Source: Chloroflexota bacterium
Lineage (GTDB): Bacteria > Chloroflexota > Dehalococcoidia > Lucifugimonadales > Lucifugimonadaceae
DNA length: 64,000 nt
Direction: 5' to 3'
Assembly: GCA_022564545.1 (NCBI GenBank)
Contig: JADFLG010000001.1
Span: forward strand, 1-64,000
Shown here: in pieces, positions 47,753 to 57,214 of the stretch
Numbering within the stretch: position 1 is the stretch's first letter
Layout of the letters: the number at the start of each line of letters is the position of its first letter
Position numbers and translations under genes: made by a program
Notes under the pieces: model-generated
Seen by the model: only the letters and a program-made list of their open reading frames with translations
What the model was told of the DNA's origin: nothing
Databases searched by the model: none

Positions 47753-48760
47753 CTACGTTGCGTCGCTCGAATTCTTACTGTTCGCCCTTGGATGGGCGCC
47801 CCTGTTTGCCCTGGGATGCGCAGCAAGGTAAACGCGGCGCGCCTGCTCGGTCGATACGTGTGTGTAAATCTGGGTAGTGGCCGGGCTGCTGTGACCCAGC
47901 AGGTCCTGGACGACCCTTAGATCGGCCCCACCGTCAAGCAAGTGGGTGGCGAAACTGTGGCGGATAGAATGTGTGTGGAAATCGGGGTCGAGCCCCGCCG
48001 CCAGTGCGTACTTTTTCACGGTCCGCTGAACCGAGCGGGCCGACAGCCTGCCCCCGGACTGGTTCATCCAGACCGCCGCATCAGACCGGCGGCTCGTGAA
48101 TTTTGGCCTGACATCGGCAAGATACCGTTCGAGCCAGCGGACACTGTGATCGCCAATCAGGGCCACACGCGGCTTCGAACCCTTGCCGATAACCCGGACC
48201 TCTTTTGACTTTAAGTCGAGATCGCCCAGGTCCATTGCGGTGACTTCCGAAACACGAAGACCCGCGGCATAAAGCAGTTCGAGCAGAGCGCGGTCCCTGA
48301 TTCCTGGGTCAGTGGCGACGTCCGGTCCGTCGAGCAGCCGGTCGATCTCAAAGCTTGAAGCGACGGCAGGCAGCCTCTTTTCTCGCCGCGGGCCGGCCAC
48401 AAGACCGGTCTGATCGATTTCGATCACGCCCGTTTGTCGCAGGAATCGAAAAAACGATTTCAGGGCAGATAGCTTTCGTAAAACGCTGTTCCTGCTGAAC
48501 CCCAGTGTCATCAGCCACGCCAGGTATCCGCGCAGGAACAGACGGTCGACCCTGGCAAGGTCGGATATGTCCTGCTCGCCAAGGTATTCGATGAGCGGAA
48601 CGAGGTCGTTTACGTAATTGCGGACGGTATGGTCAGCGAGCTGCCGCGTCGTGGCGATGTGGTCTGCATATTCGCGGACCTGCCTTGAATATCTGGGGAA
48701 CCGGGCCTGCTGCAGGGCATCCTCCATGGCAGGCGACGGCAATTGCCCGGTAGTCGTCAT
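47753..48760 (-). CDS. Tyrosine recombinase XerC/XerD
   Basis: LLYAAGLRVSEVTAMDLGDLD; HSIRHSFATHLLDGGADLRVVQDLLGHSSPATTQIYTHVS. Confidence 0.94.
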   Translation of the reverse strand: MTTTGQLPSPAMEDALQQARFPRYSRQVREYADHIATTRQLADHTVRNYVNDLVPLIEYLGEQDISDLARVDRLFLRGYLAWLMTLGFSRNSVLRKLSALKSFFRFLRQTGVIEIDQTGLVAGPRREKRLPAVASSFEIDRLLDGPDVATDPGIRDRALLELLYAAGLRVSEVTAMDLGDLDLKSKEVRVIGKGSKPRVALIGDHSVRWLERYLADVRPKFTSRRSDAAVWMNQSGGRLSARSVQRTVKKYALAAGLDPDFHTHSIRHSFATHLLDGGADLRVVQDLLGHSSPATTQIYTHVSTEQARRVYLAAHPRANRGAHPRANSKNSSDAT

Positions 48761-48796
48761 TGTGGGACCGCCTGCCAGGCGGTCCCGAGGACCCGG

Positions 48797-50896
48797 CTAC
48801 TTCGACACGGCTTTTGCCCTGCGCTTCGACTTAGCGGCAGTCTTGCCGTTCGACGAGCGTTTTTTGCCGCGTGATCCGCGTTTCGCTTCGGCCTCGGCTG
48901 CAACCGCGGCAGCTGCCTCAGGGTGCACAATTGCGCACTTCTCCATCGCAGTCTTCCAGGCGATCTCCCAGTTTTCCTTGACCTCGCCCGAGGTGCGTTC
49001 GCCGGGGCGGGTCGAGATTGCAACACGGCATTCCGGGAACCTTCCGCACGACAAAAACTTGCCATAGCGTCCACTGCGAATAACAAGATAGTCTCCGCCT
49101 TCGCACTTTTCGTCGCTCTTTTGGACAAGCTTTTTGCGGTCAACCCGTTCGGCCTTTTCAAATGTATCCTCGACCGCTTTCTCAAACGGGCCGAAGAACT
49201 CCCGCAGCATCTCGACCCAGTCTTGTTCGCCCTCGGCGACAGAGTCCAACTTCGACTCCATTTCCGAAGTGAAGCCGATGTCCATGATGTTCGGGAAGTG
49301 CTCTGTGAGGAAGTCCGACACCGTGGTACCCAGCGGGGTCGGCTTGAACCGCGACTTCTCCCGGTCGACATACTGCCTTCGTTCGATTGTGCCCACGATC
49401 GAGGCATACGTGCTAGGGCGGCCAATCCCCTGTTCCTCCAAAAATCGGATCAGGTTCGCCTCGGTAAACCGTGGCGGCGGCTGGGTGAACCTCTGATCGG
49501 CGTTCACCTTCTTCTTTGTCGGCGCATCGCCCTCTTCCATGGCTGGCAACCGCTTGTTCTCTTCGTCTTCATCGTCCTCGTCGCGAGTCTCGATGTAGAG
49601 TTTTCGGTGGCCGTCGAACTTGATGACCGAACCCACTGCCCGGACTGTGTGCACGTTGCCATTGGGCGCAGTCGCCGTAATATCCACACTCGTGTTGTCG
49701 ACGATGGCGTCAGTCATCTGACTGGAGATCGTCCGCTTCCAGATCAACGTGTAAAGACGGAGCTGCTCACTTGACAGGAACGGTGCGACTTTTTCCGGGG
49801 TGTTGCTCGCGGCCGTCGGCCTGATGGCCTCGTGGGCCTCCTGTGCCGACTTGCTCTTCGTGCGGTAGCGCCGGGGACCGGAAGTGTACTGTGGGCCGTA
49901 TGTCGATCTGATAAATGACTCGGCCTCTGCAAGTGCGTTTGCAGCCAGGTTCGTTGAGTCGGTACGCATGTAAGTGATCAGGCCAACGGGGTCGGAGCTG
50001 CCGAGTTCGATTCCTTCGTAGAGATCCTGGGCGATGCGCATCGTGCGCTGGGCGCTGAACCGGAACGAACGCGCCGCCTGTTGCTGAAGCGTGCTCGTCG
50101 TGAACGGTTCGCGCGGTCGTTGCCTGGCCTCTCGCCGGGTCACCTTCGAAACGACATATCTAGATGCGTCGAGATCGTCCTTGATCCCGGTCGCGGTTGC
50201 CGCGTTGTCGACTACGGGCTTGCCTTTTTGGCCTGCGACAGCACTTAGTGCGGCTCTGAAATTGCGACCACGCGTCTCGGCCACTGCCTCAAGGTCGACG
50301 GTAATTATCCAGTATTCCTCTGGTTTGAACGCTGTTATTTCACGTTCGCGGTCGACGATCATCCTGAGTGCCACGGACTGGACCCTACCGGCCGATAGTC
50401 CGCGCCTGACTTTGCTCCACAGAACCGGGCTGAGCTTGTAGCCAACGATGCGGTCGAGCAGTCGGCGCGCCTGTTGAGCGTTCACCAACTGCATGTCAAT
50501 TTCGCGCGGGTTGGCGAAGGCTTCTGCCACGGCGGCATCGGTGATCTCGTGGAATACAACCCGCTTGAGGTTTTTCACCTTGCCAAGGCCTGCCGCCTCG
50601 ACCAGGTGCCAGGAAATTGCTTCGCCCTCACGGTCGGGGTCGGTCGCCAGGTAAACCGAATCCGCCTGTTTTGCGGCCTTCTTTATTTCGGCGATAAGCG
50701 TCGCCCGCCCGCGCACATTCACATATTCGGGCTTGAAGTCGTTTTCGACATCTATACCCAGCGTCTTCTCCGGCAGGTCACGAACGTGCCCCATCGACGC
50801 CTTGACGACATATTTGTCGCCCAAAAACCGGCCTACGGTTCGGGCCTTCGCCGGAGATTCGACGATGACCAGGTCTCGCTTTGACGAATTCGCCAA
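48797..50896 (-). CDS. topA: DNA topoisomerase I
   Basis: LVIVESPAKARTVGRFLG; ATDPDREGEAISWHL; GLITYMRTDSTNLA; Lys-rich C-terminus. Confidence 0.97.
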   Translation of the reverse strand: MANSSKRDLVIVESPAKARTVGRFLGDKYVVKASMGHVRDLPEKTLGIDVENDFKPEYVNVRGRATLIAEIKKAAKQADSVYLATDPDREGEAISWHLVEAAGLGKVKNLKRVVFHEITDAAVAEAFANPREIDMQLVNAQQARRLLDRIVGYKLSPVLWSKVRRGLSAGRVQSVALRMIVDREREITAFKPEEYWIITVDLEAVAETRGRNFRAALSAVAGQKGKPVVDNAATATGIKDDLDASRYVVSKVTRREARQRPREPFTTSTLQQQAARSFRFSAQRTMRIAQDLYEGIELGSSDPVGLITYMRTDSTNLAANALAEAESFIRSTYGPQYTSGPRRYRTKSKSAQEAHEAIRPTAASNTPEKVAPFLSSEQLRLYTLIWKRTISSQMTDAIVDNTSVDITATAPNGNVHTVRAVGSVIKFDGHRKLYIETRDEDDEDEENKRLPAMEEGDAPTKKKVNADQRFTQPPPRFTEANLIRFLEEQGIGRPSTYASIVGTIERRQYVDREKSRFKPTPLGTTVSDFLTEHFPNIMDIGFTSEMESKLDSVAEGEQDWVEMLREFFGPFEKAVEDTFEKAERVDRKKLVQKSDEKCEGGDYLVIRSGRYGKFLSCGRFPECRVAISTRPGERTSGEVKENWEIAWKTAMEKCAIVHPEAAAAVAAEAEAKRGSRGKKRSSNGKTAAKSKRRAKAVSK

Positions 50897-50930
50897 CTGT
50901 TCAACACCTCTTGCAAGAAAATAACTTCAA

Positions 50931-52142
50931 TCATTTCGAAATCACCGGGCGTTCTTTGTCCACAGTGAACTGCATCGTGCCAACCTGCCGGGCCGAACCC
51001 CGCAGTTCGAGCATTGCGAGGACCGAGCTAACCGCCGCTGCAGCCACCCCCAGAGCCCTCGTAATGTCGTCTACGTGCATCGGGCCTTCAGCGTTTTCGA
51101 GAAGATCAAGCACACGCTGCTCGACATTTAAACCATTGTTATCGCGCGCGAGGTTGTCAAGTGCGTTCTTGCCAGCATCGGTCAGTGTCTTGTCTGCCGC
51201 GGTCGTCGCGGACGCTGCGGCTACTCGGCCAACCGTTGTAGGTAACGCCTGGTCGCCAGGCGGCTTCGCGTCGATGCTCAATTCTTCGAGAATGTCGTCT
51301 GCTGACACCGTCAATTTCGCACCCTGCTGAATGAGCCAGTTGGTGCCTTTGCTTTTTTCGCTCAATGCACTTCCCGGAACAGCGAACACGTCCCGGTTTT
51401 GCTCAAGCGCCCAGCTCACGGTCAGCATTGCACCGCTCTTGAACGCTGCCTCGACGACGAGTACGCCGTGGCACAGGCCGCTGATGACCCGGTTGCGGCG
51501 GGGGAAGTGCTGTGGCAGCGCGCTCACCCCGGCCGGATACTCGGTTAACAGGGCTCCGTCCTGAACAATCTTCTCTGCCAGCGGGACGTGCCGTTGCGGA
51601 TATATCCGGTCGAGCCCCGAGCCAAGGACTGCTATCGTGCGGCCACCGGCTTCGAGGGCAGCCTTGTGGGACGCGGTGTCGATGCCCCGCGCCAGTCCCG
51701 ATACGATCGTGACGCCCGCTCTCGCCAGGTCGTACGAAAGGCGTCGGGTCATCTCGAACCCGTACGGAGTCGCATCACGTGAACCGACCACGGCGATGGC
51801 ATGTTCGTCGGCCGCGAACACTCCACTCTTGCCCCTCAGGTAAATCACGCTCGGGGCCAGCGGTGTTTCGGCAAGCCTGGCAGGGTATTCGGGATGACGC
51901 AGGTGAATCGCCCGAATGTCGAGCCGGTCCAGTGCCCCCATCACCTCGTCGGGCTCGTTCGCATCACGAAACCGATCGGTCTCGGCCGCAACCTTTGGCC
52001 CAACGCCAGCGGCTATCAGCTCCGAAACAGGTGCGCGCCATGCCGACTCCATATCGCCGAACCGCGCTTCAAGTTTGGCGAAAGTCGCCGGACCTATCCC
52101 GGAAACCTGATGGAACGCTACCCAGTACTTAATATCGTTCAT
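50931..52142 (-). CDS. dprA: DNA processing protein DprA
   Basis: AVVGSRDATPYGFEMTRRLSYDLARAGVTIVSGLARGIDTASHKAALEAGGRTIAVLGSGLDRIYP; start at MNDIKYW. Confidence 0.94.
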   Translation of the reverse strand: MNDIKYWVAFHQVSGIGPATFAKLEARFGDMESAWRAPVSELIAAGVGPKVAAETDRFRDANEPDEVMGALDRLDIRAIHLRHPEYPARLAETPLAPSVIYLRGKSGVFAADEHAIAVVGSRDATPYGFEMTRRLSYDLARAGVTIVSGLARGIDTASHKAALEAGGRTIAVLGSGLDRIYPQRHVPLAEKIVQDGALLTEYPAGVSALPQHFPRRNRVISGLCHGVLVVEAAFKSGAMLTVSWALEQNRDVFAVPGSALSEKSKGTNWLIQQGAKLTVSADDILEELSIDAKPPGDQALPTTVGRVAAASATTAADKTLTDAGKNALDNLARDNNGLNVEQRVLDLLENAEGPMHVDDITRALGVAAAAVSSVLAMLELRGSARQVGTMQFTVDKERPVISK

Positions 52143-52322
52143 GCGGGGAATAATGGCCCATCTCAACGATTTATGGCAAGTACCAATGGCACACGCCCAC
52201 GTCACGGGCCACATAGAGAAGGGCCGGTAGCAGGCGCAGGGGCCTGCACTACGGCCAAAGAAAACGCCAGAAAAACGCCTGTGAGAACAGGCAATGGCCA
52301 GAACTATGACAGGTAGAAATGG

Positions 52323-52409
52323 CGGAGAGGACAGGATTCGAACCTGCGGTGAGCTTGCACCCACACACGCTTTCCAGGCGTGCCCATTAAGCCGCTCTGG
52401 CACCTCTCC
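52323..52409 (-). tRNA. tRNA-Ser (anticodon GGA)
   Basis: Reverse complement GGAGAGGTGCCAGAGCGGCTTAATGGGCACGCCTGGAAAGCGTG..GGTTCGAATCCTGTCCTCTCCG; long variable arm. Confidence 0.93.
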
Positions 52410-52418
52410 GCGTGATCG

Positions 52419-52619
52419 CTACCTCGTAGCTTGCCAGGCCACCATCTCTTCTTCACTATCGAAATAGTGATACTCGATCTGCTGCGGCTCACCAACCGGC
52501 ATAAGTCCGGTTGCCACTGTCCGCTTCGGCTCGTCGTCCTGGAACGCCATCACTGCCACGGCGGTCGTCGCCGCCAGCACGGCCAACAGTAAAACAAAAA
52601 GAACCGCTCGCTTCGCCAT
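52419..52619 (-). CDS. Small membrane-anchored/exported protein between two tRNA-Ser genes
   Basis: MAKRAVLFVLLLAVLAATTAVAVMAFQDDEPKRTVATGLMPVGEPQQIEYHYFDSEEEMVAWQATR; one N-terminal TM. Confidence 0.6.
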   Translation of the reverse strand: MAKRAVLFVLLLAVLAATTAVAVMAFQDDEPKRTVATGLMPVGEPQQIEYHYFDSEEEMVAWQATR

Positions 52620-52651
52620 CGCAACTTCCTCCAGCGTGCGTGCGTGTCTGG

Positions 52652-52738
52652 CGAAGAGGGCGGGATTCGAACCCGCGATATGCGGATGCATATACCGGTT
52701 TTCGAGACCGGCGCCTTCAGCCACTCAGCCACCTCTCC
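52652..52738 (-). tRNA. tRNA-Ser (anticodon CGA)
   Basis: Reverse complement GGAGAGGTGGCTGAGTGGCTGAAGGCGCCGGTCTCGAAAACCGG..GGTTCGAATCCCGCCCTCTTCG; type II variable arm. Confidence 0.93.
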
Positions 52739-52922
52739 GCGCCCGTCAACTATAACAATCGGACCTCTCGATTCGGTGGTTGAAAATCGTGGTAAGGCCG
52801 CGTTTACCAGACGTTGTCGGAGCTAAGCGTAACTGAACATGTTGACGCAGAATAACCATAATCTTTAAGATGGAACCTGCTGTCGACCAATATCACCGCT
52901 TATTAGTACAGGCTTACAACAG

Positions 52923-52965
52923 GGCACGCCGTATCCCGTGAAACTCGATCACGGGGGGTGGTGCC
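52923..52965 (+). promoter_or_regulatory. Nested hairpin in glmU 5' leader
   Basis: GGCAC..CCCGTGA-aactcga-TCACGGG..GTGCC. Confidence 0.5.
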
Positions 52966-52987
52966 GTCTGTTTCCGGGCATATCTGA

Positions 52988-54367
52988 ATGTCTGAAAACG
53001 GTGGTCGAAAGATGACCACCACAGGAATTATCCTCGCTGCCGGCAAGGGCGCGCGGATGCGATCGACCACCCCGAAGTCGCTTCACAAGGTCGCGGGACT
53101 GACACTGGTCGGTCACGGGATTCGCACCATGCGGGCCGCAGGTATCGATGACGTGATCGTTGTGGCCTCCCAGGACCTGGCTGAATCGCCGGAGTTCAAA
53201 GACGCACTTGCGTTCAACACACGGCCCGATATACGGCTTGCCATCCAGGCCGAGCAACAAGGCACTGCCGATGCCCTGAACGCGGCGCGAACAGCCGCGT
53301 CTGAAGCGGGCACAATTGTAGTTGCACCCGTGGATACGGTCCTTGTCACCGGCGAAATTGTCCGGCAAATGCTGAAAGTCCACGGCGATTCCGATGCAGC
53401 GGCAACGGTGCTCGGAGCGCGGGTAGACAACCCGGCAGGGCTTGGCAGGATAAAACTCGGTGCCACGGGACGACCCGTTGCGGTTGTCGAAGAACACGAG
53501 GCGGACGATGAGTCACTGGAAAACAACCTGGTCAATACCGCCTGGTACTGCTTTGACAACAGGTGGATATGGGACGAACTCGACTTGATACAGGCTGCCG
53601 ATACGGGAGAAATGTACCTGCCCCGCGTGATTGAAGCCGCGTCTGGCATCGAACGGTCCGCAATTGTCGTGACGGCCGACGCGGAAACCGGTCTTGGGAT
53701 CAACGACCGTGTGCAACTTGCTAACGTAGAACGGATCATGCGTCGTCGGATAAACGAATCGCACATGAAAAACGGCGTGACGCTGCAAGATCCCGCGACC
53801 ACGTACATCGACATAGACGTCGAGATAGGCCGTGACACAAAAATTGGGGCGGGGACTCAACTGGGGACAGGCGTGAAAATTGGCACGGCTGTCGTGATCG
53901 GCCCGAACACCCAGATCCATTCAAGTGAAATTCGTGACGGGGCCACGGTAGACGGCGCCCGCGTGATCGATTCCCTCGTAGGCGAAGGTGCTATTGTCGG
54001 GTCCAACTCTCTGCTGCGCGCCGGTTCTGAGCTCAAGCCCCTCTCGAGGGTCGGCAACCTCGCTGAAATCAAAAACTCGGTAATTGGCGCGGGCTCGCAT
54101 GTGTCTCATTTCAGCTACATAGGTGACGCGACGGTTGGCGAAAACGTGAATATCGGGGCGGGCACCATTACCTGCAACTACGACGGCAAAGATAAGCATC
54201 CGACGGTGATTCACGATGGGGCGTCGATCGGTTCGAGTACCATGCTGATCGCCCCTGTCACCATCGGAAAGTTGGCGAAAACCGGCGCGGGCTCAGTGGT
54301 GCGGATGGATGTCGCGCCGGGCGACACGGTCGCCGGAGTGCCGGCCAAATCTATAAAGTCGAAATGA
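52988..54367 (+). CDS. glmU: Bifunctional UDP-GlcNAc pyrophosphorylase/glucosamine-1-P acetyltransferase (start may be 53012)
   Basis: IILAAGKGARMRSTTPKSLHKVAG; left-handed beta-helix; GAGTITCNYDGKDKHPTVIHDGASIGSSTMLIAPVTIG. Confidence 0.95.
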   Translation: MSENGGRKMTTTGIILAAGKGARMRSTTPKSLHKVAGLTLVGHGIRTMRAAGIDDVIVVASQDLAESPEFKDALAFNTRPDIRLAIQAEQQGTADALNAARTAASEAGTIVVAPVDTVLVTGEIVRQMLKVHGDSDAAATVLGARVDNPAGLGRIKLGATGRPVAVVEEHEADDESLENNLVNTAWYCFDNRWIWDELDLIQAADTGEMYLPRVIEAASGIERSAIVVTADAETGLGINDRVQLANVERIMRRRINESHMKNGVTLQDPATTYIDIDVEIGRDTKIGAGTQLGTGVKIGTAVVIGPNTQIHSSEIRDGATVDGARVIDSLVGEGAIVGSNSLLRAGSELKPLSRVGNLAEIKNSVIGAGSHVSHFSYIGDATVGENVNIGAGTITCNYDGKDKHPTVIHDGASIGSSTMLIAPVTIGKLAKTGAGSVVRMDVAPGDTVAGVPAKSIKSK

Positions 54368-54416
54368 CAATTCGATCTGGGCACAATGTATTTACGTTGT
54401 GCAGGAAACAAAGGAA

Positions 54417-54503
54417 ATGACTGGAAAATTAGAAGATCCCGATAGTACGGGCCAACCCCCGGATACGAACCGGCAGATTACAGATGTTGAGGTGCACGCG
54501 TAA
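54417..54503 (+). CDS. 28-codon upstream ORF, TAATG-coupled to corC-like gene
   Basis: AAAGGAA SD then MTGKLEDPDSTGQPPDTNRQITDVEVHA*; stop/start overlap taATG at 54501-54505. Confidence 0.4.
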   Translation: MTGKLEDPDSTGQPPDTNRQITDVEVHA

Positions 54504-55819
54504 TGGCATCTGAACTTTTGTCACTGCTGATACTGATTATTTCTGGCGGGTTGTTCTTCCTGGTCGCACTGGCCATTTCCTCGCTCGGAACCCGCATCAA
54601 CCCGCTTCCGTCCACGGCGCGTAACCTGAACGGAAACACCGGTGGCAGCAACAACGGGAGCGGGAATGCCGATGACGAGCACGACCACGATCACGGTTTC
54701 GCGGGTCGACTCAAGGCCGAGGCGACCCTGATAGGCCGAAGTCTGCAGGCTGCCGCTCTAATGTCGGCAGCCCTCGCGGTGTTCGCAATTTTTGAATCGG
54801 CGAGCGGCGACGCCGGGTCGGGCTTGCAGATGGCGCTCAGCGGGGTACTGGCAGCTGCGGGGGCGATTTCCTTGCAGTTGATCGCATCTGGACTTTCCGG
54901 ATTTCAGCGCAACTGGTCGAGGACGATTAGCCGACCGACCGGCACGATCATGCGCTGGATAAGCGTAATTCCAGGCATCTCCAGCGGAGTCGACTTCTCG
55001 CTCTCCCGGGGCCGCGGCGAAGTCGCCGTTGGCGAAGACGTGTCGGCGGCGCTTCAAGAGAGCCTGGATTTTCTCGAAGAGTCAGTAATTCCTGCAGATA
55101 AAAACGAGCTGAGAATGATCCGCGGGATCCTGCGGATGGACACCGTGAAGGTTCGCGAAATCATGGTGCCCCGTGTCGATATGAACACATCTCCGGCTGC
55201 CGCCAGCATCGGGGCCATCGCCGATTTAATGTCGGTAGGCGGTCACAGCAAGATTCCGGTGTACGGGGATAGTGTCGATTCGATTGCGGGTGTTGTTTTT
55301 GCCCGCGACGTGCTATCAGCATTGGACAATGGCGCTGACCCCGATAGCCCCGTGGAAGACCTCGCCCGACCCGCACTGCACGTCCCTGAGTCGCAGAGCC
55401 TTGAACGGCTGCTCAGGCAGCTGCAGGAGCACCGTACGGGCCTTGCGATCGTCGTCGATGAATACGGCGGAGTGTCGGGTCTCGTAACGGTCACGGACCT
55501 GATTGAAGAGATCGTTGGCGAGTTGATCGACGAGTTTGATGTCGACGGCCCCGAAGTCGAATCTATCGGTGCCACAGAAATGGTTGCCGACGCCGGAGCT
55601 TCAATCGACACCATGAATCAGACCCTCGGTACTTCGATAGTTGCCGACGGGTTCGACACTGTGGGTGGGCTGGTCTATCGCGAATTAGGAAAAATGCCAT
55701 CGCCCGGCGATACCGTGTTGGTCGAAGGACTGAGAATTTCGGTTCAATCGGTCATCGGGCGGAGAATACGGCGTGTCAAAGTTGAGCTGGTCGAGCCGCA
55801 GCATACCGACGTGAACTAG
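54503..55819 (+). CDS. HlyC/CorC (CNNM-type) CBS-domain transporter family protein
   Basis: VREIMVPRVDMNTSPAAASIG; HRTGLAIVVDEYGGVSGLVTVTDLIEEIVGEL; CorC_HlyC C-terminal domain. Confidence 0.93.
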   Translation: MASELLSLLILIISGGLFFLVALAISSLGTRINPLPSTARNLNGNTGGSNNGSGNADDEHDHDHGFAGRLKAEATLIGRSLQAAALMSAALAVFAIFESASGDAGSGLQMALSGVLAAAGAISLQLIASGLSGFQRNWSRTISRPTGTIMRWISVIPGISSGVDFSLSRGRGEVAVGEDVSAALQESLDFLEESVIPADKNELRMIRGILRMDTVKVREIMVPRVDMNTSPAAASIGAIADLMSVGGHSKIPVYGDSVDSIAGVVFARDVLSALDNGADPDSPVEDLARPALHVPESQSLERLLRQLQEHRTGLAIVVDEYGGVSGLVTVTDLIEEIVGELIDEFDVDGPEVESIGATEMVADAGASIDTMNQTLGTSIVADGFDTVGGLVYRELGKMPSPGDTVLVEGLRISVQSVIGRRIRRVKVELVEPQHTDVN

Positions 55820-56413
55820 CTGTAAGCTGCGCGTCAATGTCGGCCGGTGCTGCCGGTGCCCCCGGCGCCGCCTGTGCCAGCAGACAGGACACGTCAGGCC
55901 CAATTCATAAATGGCTACCGGCACGCCCTCGACCCCGTCGGGAAGTTCCTCGACCAGCACCCAGCCGTGAAACTCATAAAAACACCTGGCACCGGTATTT
56001 GCGGCGATCACCCCGAGCACCACTCGACTGAAGTTTTGCTCGCGAATGTAATCGAGGGACCTCCGCATCAACAGGGTGCCGACGCCCTTTCCGGTAACTC
56101 CCGGTACCACGTGAATGCGTGTTAATTCAGCGCCGTTTTACTCCAATTCAAATTCAGGTACTTCAGATCGGGCGACCCGCACGATGCCGACTGCTTCGTC
56201 CCCGTTTCGTGCGATCAGGGTCGATTCACCATCGGCCGCTGAACCGAGCGTTTCCTGCCACCCGGAAAGGTAGTCATCAAGCCGCCTGGAGTTTAGCCAA
56301 CGCTCGGATACGAACGGCGCGAATGACACGGTGTGACTCAGAAAATGCAGCCGCGCAACCGATTCGTAGTCATCGAGTGTCGCACGTTGAATTGTCGGTA
56401 TATCTGAAGTCAT
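55685..56413 (-). pseudogene. GNAT acetyltransferase interrupted by an in-frame TAA (56138-56140)
   Basis: TIQRATLDDYESVARLHFLSHTVSFAPF...VGIVRVARSEVPEFELE*NGAELTRIHVVPGVTGKGVGTLLMRRSLDYIREQNFSRVVLGVIAANTGARCFYEFHGW, same frame both sides. Confidence 0.8.
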
Positions 56414-56499
56414 CGCCCCGGCGTCCTCGGTGCCAGTCGGACTGGTTGCAAGGCCAGGCAGGCTGCAGGCCCAAGCAGGCTGCAGGCACGGTTAAGCGA

Positions 56500-56526
56500 A
56501 GACGCCCCGGTTGGACCGGGGCGTCT
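56500..56526 (-). terminator. Terminator-like 11-bp perfect hairpin downstream of collagen-like gene
   Basis: AGACGCCCCGG-ttgga-CCGGGGCGTCT. Confidence 0.75.
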
Positions 56527-56548
56527 AAGGAATCCAGAGATTCAGCGG

Positions 56549-57214
56549 TTACTTATCGATCAGCATGAATACTGTCGCACCGCGATTACCCTGATCACCG
56601 GTTGCGGTGACCGTGTACAGCATGCCTGCCTCATAGCCGTCCAGATCAACGGTGAGTGTGAATGCTCCGTTCTCGTTTGCGACCGTGGTTGAAAAGTTAG
56701 TTCTAGAGATCGAACCTGACAGAAGAACGTCAAATCCACCCTTCTTCGTCGCAACAGAGATCCTCTCATCTTTGGCATAGCCACCACCGATAATGGTGAT
56801 TTTAGCTGTGCCGCCAGTTATCCCGGCAACGCCGACACCAGTACCGTTGGCGTCGAGAACCATGATTCCAGCAACGTTGGTTGTGCCATCAGCGCCACTG
56901 TCGCCCGTGGGGCCTGTGGCGCCTGTCGCACCATCATTACCGGCTTGACCAGTGGCGCCCGGGTTACCGGGCTCACCAGGAGCACCAGGAGCACCGGCCG
57001 CGCCAGGATCTCCAGCATCACCTGGGTTACCAGGTTCACCGGGAGCACCAGCCGGACCAGCCGCACCCGGTGCGCCCGAGTTACCGGGGAGTCCAGGTGC
57101 GCCAGTCGCGCCAACCTGACCGCGATCTCCCTGACACGCGACTGCCGCCAAGAGGGCGAACATCGTAACAATCAATAGGAAGACCTTTAGTCTTCCGCGG
57201 AGCAGACCTGTCAT
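56549..57214 (-). CDS. Collagen-like (Gly-X-Y) putative lipoprotein with C-terminal beta-sandwich-like domain
   Basis: LLAAVACQGDRGQVGATGAPGLPGNSGAPGAAGPAGAPGEPGNPGDAGDPGAAGAPGAPGEPGNPGATG; Ig-like C-terminal region. Confidence 0.85.
   Translation of the reverse strand: MTGLLRGRLKVFLLIVTMFALLAAVACQGDRGQVGATGAPGLPGNSGAPGAAGPAGAPGEPGNPGDAGDPGAAGAPGAPGEPGNPGATGQAGNDGATGATGPTGDSGADGTTNVAGIMVLDANGTGVGVAGITGGTAKITIIGGGYAKDERISVATKKGGFDVLLSGSISRTNFSTTVANENGAFTLTVDLDGYEAGMLYTVTATGDQGNRGATVFMLIDK

Noticed and set aside
47753-48760. Tyrosine recombinase as evidence of a prophage or integrative element
   Set aside because: Looks like housekeeping XerC/D beside topA, dprA and aroQ; no phage genes or att repeats seen
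52143-52403. N-terminal extension of the 490-aa DprA ORF
   Set aside because: The extension reads through the tRNA-Ser(GGA) region; homology begins at MNDIKYWVAFHQVSGIG, so the start was set at 52142
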